Source of the DNA: Bacteroidaceae bacterium
GTDB taxonomy: Bacteria > Bacteroidota > Bacteroidia > Bacteroidales > Bacteroidaceae
Assembly (NCBI GenBank): GCA_017552435.1
Contig: JAFZPZ010000008.1
Span: 1-52,872 of the forward strand
Length of the DNA stretch: 52,872 bases
Reading direction: 5' to 3'
The notes under the pieces are model-generated. The model was not told the DNA's origin and ran no database searches. It worked only from the letters and a program-made list of their open reading frames with translations. A program made the position numbers and the translations under genes. Each line of letters opens with the position of its first letter. The stretch's first letter is position 1. Below are positions 45,260-51,313 of the stretch, in pieces.

Positions 45260-45291
45260 AAAAGCCAGGCCCGCAATCCGCGAGCCCAGCC
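45257..45291 (-). terminator. Terminator of the DUF6261 gene
   Basis: On the minus strand GGCTGGGCTCGC pairs with GCGGGCCTGGCT (with wobbles) around GGATT, then TTTTTT. It overlaps the stop of the convergent GH127 gene. Confidence 0.8.
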
Positions 45292-45306
45292 AATCATTTT
45301 GAATTA

Positions 45307-45342
45307 GAGTAAAGTCGTGCCATCGAGGCACGTGCTTTACTC
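45307..45342. repeat. Hairpin spanning the DUF6261 stop codon
   Basis: GAGTAAAG and CGTGCC (45307-45321) pair with GGCACG and CTTTACTC (45327-45342), 14 bp with a small bulge. The TAA stop (45337-45339) lies in one arm. The terminator at 45257 follows. Confidence 0.75.
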
Positions 45343-46296
45343 TGCATCTCCGATGGGGCCGTCACCGCCACCATTGTCGTCGCCGCCGGTAGTTCCACCA
45401 TTGCCGGTGTTGGTGCCGCCGTTATTCTCCCCTCCTTGGGAGGGGTCGGGGGAGGCTCCTCCTCCGGTTCCTGGGTCTGGCGTAGTGCCGCCGCCGGTGC
45501 CGGTGGTATTACCACCTTCGTTCCCCTCGCCCTCGGGAGAGGGGTCAGGGGTGAGGCTACCACCGCCGTTGCTGCTGTTACCAGATGATGTGCCGCTCTT
45601 GCGGTTGAGCATTTTCTGATAAATCTTGACTGTACCATTCCACTGACTGATGAAAGTCTCGTAGGGTGCCGTTTCGTCGGCTGCCCTTGCGAAGGACTCC
45701 AACAGATCACACATGTCATCGTACAGAGCATCGCACTGCTTGCGGGCAGCAGCGAGGGCACCAAGTACCTTCTCGCTCTCTTCTACGCCTTGATCCAGTC
45801 GCAGCGACTTCACCTGATTCTGAGCAGCTACCAACTGCTGGAACAGATAGGTGCCGTTGATGGTGGCAAGGTGTGCCTGCATCTCGGTGGTAGAAAGGTC
45901 GGTGATAAGGTTTTCAAGCACACCTGTTTCCTCATCCATCTGCGCATTTACTTTCACCTTGTAGAGTTTGAATGGACGGAGCAATGCCGTAGCAGCAGCA
46001 TCGAGCTGTGCCATGCCACTGCCTGCCCAAGCAAGTACGAGGCGGTGTAAACGGGAGTAGAAGCGGTCGCGCTTCGTGTCGGCAGCAGCACGCTGGGCGA
46101 TAATCTTGCTGGCACGTGCAAGCATGTACCATTGATCTTCGATGGCGAATGCAGCTATGAGTTCAGCCAGTTTGGCAAGGATTCTTGCAGCCGTAAAACC
46201 TGCGGCTTGCAGCGCAGTAATAAAGGCCTGAATGAACGCAAAATGTTGGGCGTTCTTCAGGTCACGTTTATAACAAAGTTTATTAACTATTAACAT
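45337..46296 (-). CDS. DUF6261 family protein with repeat-derived tail
   Basis: A 319-aa protein. The first 230 residues are helical and Ala/Leu-rich (for example AARILAKLAELIAAFAIEDQ and TATALLRPFKLYKVKVNAQMDEETG), the pattern of DUF6261, a family of unknown function found in Bacteroides and Prevotella. The last 80 residues are a Gly/Thr/Asn/Asp low-complexity tail made largely from two dispersed repeats read in frame, SLTPDPSPEGEG and SPDPSQGGE. Tails of this sort are likely unstructured. No signal peptide is visible. A five-copy 41-bp tandem array lies just upstream of the start codon, in what should be the leader. Confidence 0.75.
   Translation of the reverse strand: MLIVNKLCYKRDLKNAQHFAFIQAFITALQAAGFTAARILAKLAELIAAFAIEDQWYMLARASKIIAQRAAADTKRDRFYSRLHRLVLAWAGSGMAQLDAAATALLRPFKLYKVKVNAQMDEETGVLENLITDLSTTEMQAHLATINGTYLFQQLVAAQNQVKSLRLDQGVEESEKVLGALAAARKQCDALYDDMCDLLESFARAADETAPYETFISQWNGTVKIYQKMLNRKSGTSSGNSSNGGGSLTPDPSPEGEGNEGGNTTGTGGGTTPDPGTGGGASPDPSQGGENNGGTNTGNGGTTGGDDNGGGDGPIGDAE
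45426..45455. repeat. GC-rich repeat in the DUF6261 tail (SPDPSQGGE)
   Basis: CTCCCCTCCTTGGGAGGGG core followed by TCGGGGGAGGC, read as SPDPSQGGE. Confidence 0.6.
45522..45557. repeat. GC-rich repeat in the DUF6261 tail (LTPDPSPEGEG)
   Basis: CCCCTCGCCCTCGGGAGAGG core followed by GGTCAGGGGTGAGG, the LTPxPSP-type element. Confidence 0.65.
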
Positions 46297-46334
46297 GATC
46301 TTATGAATTAGTTGACATTAAAAAAAGTGTATTG

Positions 46335-46539
46335 TCTCCCGAACTCTGGGAAATCATTTTTCGTTTGAAAATTCGTTTCCCGAACTTCGGGAAGTCATTT
46401 TTCGTTTGAAAAACCGTTTCCCGAACTCTGGGAAGTCATTTTTCTTTTGAAAATTCATTTCCCGAACCTTGGGAAATCATTTTTCGTTTGAAAAACCGTT
46501 TCCCGAACTTTGGGAAGCTGTTTTTCTTTTTTTAACGGG
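46335..46539. repeat. Five-copy 41-bp tandem repeat
   Basis: Units start at 46335, 46376, 46417, 46458 and 46499, exactly 41 bp apart, with few mismatches. Each begins TTTCCCGAAC and continues with GGGAA, so each can fold a short hairpin (TTCCC/GGGAA), then CATTTTTCGTTTGAAAA. Repeat and intervening sequence are equally conserved and there are no unique spacers, so this is a VNTR, not a CRISPR. Confidence 0.9.
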
Positions 46540-46746
46540 AGGTCCCCTTGCTCCCAAGTTGCTACCGTCAAAAATTGCCTTCTTCGTGCCACGATATACG
46601 TATATAATATGTAATGACACGAGGTAAGACATGCCGCTGACGTTGACATCGACATTTATGTTTGGCCATTCTATGCCAAATATCCGTATAATCTCCTCAA
46701 CAGTGGTGAGGAAGAGTTTCCTGATTAGCCTGATGAAAAGTTGCAT
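46477..46746 (-). CDS. Possible small protein ending inside the 41-bp array
   Basis: An 89-aa frame from ATG 46746. A TATTTTTG -7 box (46782-46775) lies 28 nt upstream, and AAGCGCAAAAAGAT precedes the ATG. The first 60 residues look protein-like: a basic amphipathic helix (MQLFIRLIRKLF) and strand-forming parts (INVDVNVSGM, LHIIYVYRG). The last 25 residues come from the tandem repeat, so the end of the frame is accidental. I do not recognise it. It may be a real small gene or a leader of the DUF6261 transcript. Confidence 0.35.
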   Translation of the reverse strand: MQLFIRLIRKLFLTTVEEIIRIFGIEWPNINVDVNVSGMSYLVSLHIIYVYRGTKKAIFDGSNLGARGPPVKKRKTASQSSGNGFSNEK

Positions 46747-46774
46747 ATCTTTTTGCGCTTTTAATTTTTCAGTG

Positions 46775-46782
46775 CAAAAATA
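46775..46782 (-). promoter_or_regulatory. -7 box upstream of the small ORF and the 41-bp array
   Basis: TATTTTTG on the minus strand; no clear TTG at -33. Confidence 0.45.
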
Positions 46783-46896
46783 CAACCATTCTATGACGCT
46801 ACCGAGTACACTATGTTTTTATTTGAAGCACACAAACAAATACAAATAAATACAAATGAAATTTCTGGATTTGCACAAATTTCACAAATTTCACAA

Positions 46897-46925
46897 ACAA
46901 AAAAGCAGCAACTCAATGTTGCTGC
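46897..46925 (-). terminator. Terminator with the stop codon in its loop
   Basis: On the minus strand GCAGCAAC pairs perfectly with GTTGCTGC, then TTTTTTG. The stop codon of the 377-aa gene (46915-46913) is in the loop. Confidence 0.9.
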
Positions 46926-48046
46926 CTAAGATACATTTTATATTTTGGATTTTTCCGAATGGCTGTATCCCAATTCGTTCCCCCAGCATGGTATATCCCT
47001 GCGTTAGATAGAATTGCCCACAACTTCCGACCCTTTGTACTTGGTGCTAGTTTTCGGTCTATTAAATAATCACAAACGACGCCTGTTATGGCTGGATTAT
47101 CCAACCCTTTTACTTTCTTGAGGAAAGCCTGCGCGTCTTGTTTGCTATTATAGAAAAGAGGAGTTAGACGCATAACAATCTCAGCATCATTATCCACTAT
47201 CTGACGTGTCACCAAAGGCTCTTTTACAATTTGACGCTCTTTATCTGGCTCGTTGTCATGTTGCGTAGATTCCTCTTCATCATAATCCCATGTTATACAT
47301 TTTTCCATTTCCACCACTTTTGCACGCAGTCTGGCAATTTCAGAATCAGCAGTCTGCTCGTTCTGTTCAGAAAAAATCTCGTCAATATCTGAGTCGGCAG
47401 CAACATTTTCCCCCTTATATTTATCAAATGCGAGTTTCACCCTCCTGTCCAATGCATGGTCTAGGCTGTCTTCACTTGAAAGATCACGGCTTTTATATTT
47501 CTTTCTCTGTTCTTCCAAATACAAGATATATTCCTGCATTATTCCTCTAAGATAAATACAATCATCAGGGGTGACATATTCAAACAAAGCTTCTGACTCC
47601 TTGTTTTGTTGCTGCACAAGTGGGATGATTATTTTGTCGTAGAATTCTGCTTCTATATTACAACGCCAACTGTCTGGTTCTTGCTCACGCTTAACTTTGT
47701 ATTTGTCGAATAGTTGTGCAGTGTAACCAATGAATTGGTTGATGACGCTCTTGACAACGAATTTGGAAAGATGTAGTTTTTCAAATGTTTTGTTTTCGTT
47801 CAAACGATTATGAATGCAGTATGCCACAATGCCTGTTGCAACTAAAGGATTATCTTCTGGTTTTTCACTGATAATTTCCGCACCTAACTTCCCTTCCCTT
47901 GCTTCATAGAATCTAAACACACAATCTCCCTGGGCATCCGTAATAGATCCCATCTTTCCGTTGTACCAATAGGAATTATGGAAAACAATCACATATTTAT
48001 TACATTCGGACGGTACAATATTGTTAATTAAGCTATCTGCAGGCAT
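46913..48046 (-). CDS. Unknown protein, accessory
   Basis: I do not recognise this 377-aa protein. Three parts can be seen: an N-terminal alpha/beta region (about 1-130, with KYVIVFHNSYWYNGKMG); a charged helical middle (about 130-265) with a likely short coiled coil (DSEIARLRAKVVEMEKC); and a C-terminal helical region (about 295-377, RLTPLFYNSKQDAQAFLKKVKGL...WAILSNAG) that resembles a compact DNA- or protein-binding module. No signal peptide or membrane segment. The gene is more AT-rich than the metabolic genes, has a full promoter and a very tight terminator, and lies beside a VNTR and a truncated gene, all of which fits an accessory insertion. Confidence 0.7.
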   Translation of the reverse strand: MPADSLINNIVPSECNKYVIVFHNSYWYNGKMGSITDAQGDCVFRFYEAREGKLGAEIISEKPEDNPLVATGIVAYCIHNRLNENKTFEKLHLSKFVVKSVINQFIGYTAQLFDKYKVKREQEPDSWRCNIEAEFYDKIIIPLVQQQNKESEALFEYVTPDDCIYLRGIMQEYILYLEEQRKKYKSRDLSSEDSLDHALDRRVKLAFDKYKGENVAADSDIDEIFSEQNEQTADSEIARLRAKVVEMEKCITWDYDEEESTQHDNEPDKERQIVKEPLVTRQIVDNDAEIVMRLTPLFYNSKQDAQAFLKKVKGLDNPAITGVVCDYLIDRKLAPSTKGRKLWAILSNAGIYHAGGTNWDTAIRKNPKYKMYLRQQH

Positions 48047-48087
48047 ATCACATATGATTCTTTATTACGTTAATCTATATTCAGATA

Positions 48088-48118
48088 CAAAATTACACAA
48101 CTTTCACCAATCCGCCAA
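48088..48118 (-). promoter_or_regulatory. Promoter of the 377-aa gene
   Basis: On the minus strand TTG (48118-48116), a 20-nt spacer and TAATTTTG (48095-48088). Confidence 0.8.
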
Positions 48119-48257
48119 ACAATTTCAGCAAAACTCTTTTGTCGTTACATATTTATTTGTATCATTGTACCGCAATCCGTAAGGAAGGTCAAATAATTTG
48201 CATATTCCTTTGTTCGTATTGGATAAATCGCTAGCCTTGCAAGGCAAAATGTGTGTT

Positions 48258-48386
48258 ATGACAGCAAAAGAAGAGGAAATAATTCAGAAGTTAAAAGAAA
48301 CCATCAATAGGGTCGTTCCGTCAGGTGGTCAGGTTTGGCTCTATGGTTCCCGTGCGCGTGGCGATGCCTTTCCCATCGTGGCTTGA
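48258..48386 (+). pseudogene. Truncated MNT-type nucleotidyltransferase
   Basis: From ATG 48258 the frame reads MTAKEEEIIQKLKETINRVV, then VWLYGSRARGDA, the glycine-serine loop of minimal nucleotidyltransferases, and stops five codons later. The metal-binding DxD part that should follow is missing, so the protein cannot be active. A GCCTTGCAAGGC palindrome (48234-48245) and a -7-like TAGCCTTG precede it. MNT proteins usually pair with a HEPN partner; none is present. It is the remains of a deleted MNT or MNT/HEPN gene pair. Confidence 0.6.
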
Positions 48387-48400
48387 GTGATGAGGGAATA

Positions 48401-48436
48401 CGGGCTTTTGCTTAAGGCATGAGCCCGCAAGTTTTT
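48401..48436. terminator. Hairpin between convergent genes
   Basis: CGGGCT (48401-48406) pairs with AGCCCG (48422-48427) around a partly paired loop; GTTTTT follows after 3 nt on the plus strand. It separates the nucleotidyltransferase remnant from the AraC gene. Confidence 0.5.
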
Positions 48437-49572
48437 CATGTCAATACCTCTTCGCGCATCCAGGCGGCGACGCTCTTGTGCATGCGCTGCTTGAAGGCGG
48501 TGCTGAAGGTGCTGTAACTGTGGTAGCCACTCTCCTGGGCCAGCTGCTGGGCGACGATGGGCTTATGTGCAGCAGCAAGCTCGCGATAGCGGGCTACGAA
48601 GTAACGGATGCGAAGGTCGTGGATGTATGCATAGTAGCTTGTGCCCTGACTGGTGAAATACTGGCTGATATAGTAGCGGTTCACGCCGACAGCTTCCGAG
48701 AGTTGCGTTAGGGTCAGGTCTGGATTCAGGTAGAGCTGCGTGTCCTCGCAGTGCTTCGCCAGCAATTGGCCGATACGAGCCTCACCCCCAGCCCCTCTCC
48801 GATTGGCGAGGGGAGTAGATAGTTCTGCCGTTGAATCTCCGTTTTGAGGGTATTCACTCCCCTCTCCCTTTGGAGAGGGGGCGGGGGTGAGGCTTTCCAA
48901 TGTCTCCACGCGCCATAGCAGGAGGCCCGCCAGCGGGAAGCCGATGAGGTGGGCGATGGTGGACATCACGTAGTTGTCGGTATATTCAAAGCTCAGGAGC
49001 AGTATCATGAGGCCGATGAGCAGCGTAAGGCTGAGCCACACCTCCTTGTGCTCCAGGTTGGCGTAGTTGTCACGCAGCCACCGCCCATATTGTCTCACGG
49101 CCACCACCATATATATAATAAAGGCCACGGCGATGACCAGTCCATAGATCATGTTCGGCGTCGTGAGGTCGATGTCGGGCAAGGCTGTCTGCAGCACTGC
49201 GATCACCGCACAGGGCGTCATGACGACGAAAATGGGCCATAGCGGTCGGCGGCGGTCCTGCAGCATGTGCAGCAGTGTGCCGACGAAGACGGGGGGCAGC
49301 GCCATGCAGTCGATAGCGACGAGCAGCCCGTAAATCACCGAGCTGGTGTCGTCCGAGTACGTGTAGAACAGTATCCACCAGACGTGGGCCAGGGCCATGA
49401 CGCCGAATAATGCCGCTGCCCAACGGCGCAGTCGTGCGGGCGGCGTGATGTTGGGCGCGATAGCCTTGCCTCGACACAGCAGCAGGTAGAGGCACAGCAC
49501 AACAGCCACGGCAGTTCCAGCGCCGTGGAGCAGGAGATACAATACCGACAATGGAGTTATCTGTTCAGGCAT
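48436..49572 (-). CDS. Membrane-anchored AraC-family regulator
   Basis: A 378-aa regulator. Seven hydrophobic segments (about 8-30, 50-72, 80-102, 112-132, 138-160, 176-196, 204-222) are followed by a linker and a C-terminal AraC DNA-binding domain (about 285-375) with two helix-turn-helices (LTLTQLSEAVGVNRYYISQYF and VAQQLAQESGYHSYSTFSTAF). Bacteroidales use such 7TM-AraC proteins to sense signals at the inner membrane. The linker (about 228-265) is made of two inverted GC-rich repeats read as LTPAPSPKGEG and TPLANRRGAGGE. It is divergent from the fimbrillin cassette, across 211 bp that hold a promoter and two 17-bp direct repeats, so it is the likely regulator of that cassette. Confidence 0.87.
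   Translation of the reverse strand: MPEQITPLSVLYLLLHGAGTAVAVVLCLYLLLCRGKAIAPNITPPARLRRWAAALFGVMALAHVWWILFYTYSDDTSSVIYGLLVAIDCMALPPVFVGTLLHMLQDRRRPLWPIFVVMTPCAVIAVLQTALPDIDLTTPNMIYGLVIAVAFIIYMVVAVRQYGRWLRDNYANLEHKEVWLSLTLLIGLMILLLSFEYTDNYVMSTIAHLIGFPLAGLLLWRVETLESLTPAPSPKGEGSEYPQNGDSTAELSTPLANRRGAGGEARIGQLLAKHCEDTQLYLNPDLTLTQLSEAVGVNRYYISQYFTSQGTSYYAYIHDLRIRYFVARYRELAAAHKPIVAQQLAQESGYHSYSTFSTAFKQRMHKSVAAWMREEVLT
48781..48893. repeat. Inverted pair of GC-rich repeats in the AraC gene
   Basis: CTCACCCCCAGCCCCTCTCC (48781-48800) and its counterpart ending GGGGGCGGGGGTGAG (near 48877-48891) face each other across about 75 bp that includes smaller palindromes. This is the arrangement of paired REP sequences (REPIN-like). 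Both copies are in the reading frame. Confidence 0.75.
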
Positions 49573-49662
49573 ATCCTATTTTTATGCGTGCAAAGTTACA
49601 ACTTTTTTTGCAATAATCGGGCGAGTTTTCAGAATAAATGGGCGAATCGGGTCTGCGATAAC

Positions 49663-49699
49663 TCTCAGCTAATGCAAAAAAGTCTCAGCTAATGCAAAA
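49663..49699. promoter_or_regulatory. Two 17-bp direct repeats, 20 bp apart, upstream of the fimbrillin promoter
   Basis: TCTCAGCTAATGCAAAA occurs at 49663-49679 and 49683-49699. The 20-bp period puts both on the same face of the helix, about 25-60 bp upstream of the -33 element, which is where an AraC-type activator would bind. Confidence 0.65.
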
Positions 49700-49723
49700 C
49701 TTTCGCTCGCGGCGATTTTGACC

Positions 49724-49754
49724 TTGCAAGGTTTGGCTTTTTTGAGTACCTTTG
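49724..49754 (+). promoter_or_regulatory. Promoter of the fimbrillin cassette
   Basis: TTG (49724-49726), a 20-nt spacer and TACCTTTG (49747-49754). The -33 lies inside a CCTTGCAAGG palindrome (49722-49731). Confidence 0.82.
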
Positions 49755-49783
49755 AGGGGAAAAACTAATAATTCAACAAGAAT

Positions 49784-49906
49784 ATGAAGAAGAAAAAAAA
49801 GTATTCAGCACCAAGAACGAGAATGGTAAAGATTGCCGTTTCTCATCTTTTGACAGAAAGTACCCCCCCTCAGGGCAAAGGCTCGGACTATGAATGGGGA
49901 GATTGA
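49784..49906 (+). CDS. 40-codon leading ORF of the fimbrillin cassette
   Basis: A 40-aa frame from ATG 49784 to TGA 49904-49906. It is basic at the start (MKKKKKYSAPRTRM), has a hydrophobic middle (VKIAVSHLL) and an acidic Gly/Trp end (GSDYEWGD). It lies 30 nt after the promoter and 39 nt before the fimbrillin ATG. Small ORFs of this layout (Lys-rich, then xPxxxVV, then LL and an acidic Gly-rich end) recur before fimbrillin-type genes in Prevotella. The function is unknown; it could be a real small protein or a translational leader. Confidence 0.55.
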   Translation: MKKKKKYSAPRTRMVKIAVSHLLTESTPPQGKGSDYEWGD

Positions 49907-49945
49907 ATAAAATGTATGCTCGCACCTATTTTATAAAATTTGGCG

Positions 49946-51292
49946 ATGAAGAAATATTTCCTATACGCAGCAACGATGCTGCTACTCGTCGGTTGTTCAG
50001 CGGACGACTCTGCCGGTTTGTCTGAGGAAAACGGACACCAGGGCGTGTATGGCTACATGCCGAGTTATGAGTTTGGCGACCAAGAGGAGGGTCCCGTCAC
50101 CCGTGTCACGCTCTCTGCCGGTGATAACGGATTATCGTTTGCATGGAATGCGGGCGACGAGATTTGCGTTGTAGGCGCTATCAACGGCAACCCGCAGAGC
50201 ACCACCCATTGCGCCATGCCCAGCACGTCATCGGGCAGCCTGCAAACCGGCTTCAATGGCGGTGCCTTCACCCTCAATCCCAGTGCTGTTTACTATTCCT
50301 ACTATCCCTACAACAGCAATACCGACGGCACCAGTTCCAGACTGATTACACTAAAGAGCCAGACACAGACGGGCAACAGCAGTACGGCGCATTTAGGGGC
50401 GAAGAACTATATGGTGGCCCCCAAGGTGACGACGGATGAAAATGCCTCCTGCCTCTTCCACTTCACCAATGTCCTCAGCCCCTGCCGTTTCACGCTCACC
50501 CTGCCCGCTTCGGCTGAAGGTAAGACTGTCAGCGACCTGACCGTCACGCGCTATGGTGACAACGACCTCTACTTCCCCACCAAAATCACGGAGAATTTCT
50601 CTAACTTGAATACCGAGGATGGCGTGAACAATCAGGCAACGGGCATGACCTATAACGAGGGTAGCGATGCGAACTACAAACAATGCAAGCAGTCGCTGAC
50701 CTTTGCCGACTGCACCATCGGCAACGACTACACCCTTGTGGCCTGGATGATGCTCTTCCCCAAGAACCACTCCACGGGTCGCTACCATGTCACTGTAAGT
50801 TGCAGCGACGGAACGGCCTATGCAGGCAATGTGGCCGGCAAGAATCTAATCGGTGGCAAGGCCTACCGCTTCAGCGCCACATTGGCCGAGCATATCGAGA
50901 TGATGACGGGCGTGTCCTGGGCTGTCCGCAACGCGGGAGCCACACTGCCTTACGATAAGACATCAGAGGTAGAATACGCCAGCCTATCGGATGCTGTCAA
51001 GACCGCCCTGCCGACAGAAACCGATGCGCAGGCACTCATTGATAATTGTGACCTCATTTCCGGCCAAGGCTATGACAACGGCGGCACGCTGGTGAGTGGC
51101 ATTTACTTCCGTGCCAAGAGCGGAGGCAGCTCCAACCCTGCCGGCAACATCATCTTCCTGCCGTTTACGACAGCGGAATCAAGTGGATACTACTGGCTGA
51201 GCGGTGGAGAGAAAATCCTGAAGATAAACACCGACGGCACTGCCAGCATCACTACAGGCTCCAGCGCCGCTGCCCGTACCGTAATTAAGTAA
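49946..51292 (+). CDS. Fimbrillin family lipoprotein
   Basis: A 448-aa surface lipoprotein. The signal peptide from ATG 49946 ends in LLLVGC (lipobox Cys about 17); a TTG two codons earlier is less likely. The mature N-terminal two thirds follow the fimbrillin (Mfa-like) pattern: VTRVTL at the start, FAWNAGDEICV, YYSYYPYN, FHFTNVLSPCRFTLTLP, then FPKNHSTGRYHVTV. These proteins are cut by an arginine-specific protease and polymerise by strand exchange into fimbriae. The C-terminal 110 residues (SWAVRNAGA...ALPTETDAQALIDNC...NIIFLPF) form a separate module resembling FISUMP-like C-terminal domains found on Bacteroidales surface proteins, suggesting a tip or adhesin subunit. Confidence 0.85.
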   Translation: MKKYFLYAATMLLLVGCSADDSAGLSEENGHQGVYGYMPSYEFGDQEEGPVTRVTLSAGDNGLSFAWNAGDEICVVGAINGNPQSTTHCAMPSTSSGSLQTGFNGGAFTLNPSAVYYSYYPYNSNTDGTSSRLITLKSQTQTGNSSTAHLGAKNYMVAPKVTTDENASCLFHFTNVLSPCRFTLTLPASAEGKTVSDLTVTRYGDNDLYFPTKITENFSNLNTEDGVNNQATGMTYNEGSDANYKQCKQSLTFADCTIGNDYTLVAWMMLFPKNHSTGRYHVTVSCSDGTAYAGNVAGKNLIGGKAYRFSATLAEHIEMMTGVSWAVRNAGATLPYDKTSEVEYASLSDAVKTALPTETDAQALIDNCDLISGQGYDNGGTLVSGIYFRAKSGGSSNPAGNIIFLPFTTAESSGYYWLSGGEKILKINTDGTASITTGSSAAARTVIK

Positions 51293-51313
51293 TAACAATA
51301 AAACGACAATATT

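Noticed and set aside
46335-46539. CRISPR array
   Set aside because: Units are 41 bp end to end with no unique spacers, and there are no cas genes nearby.
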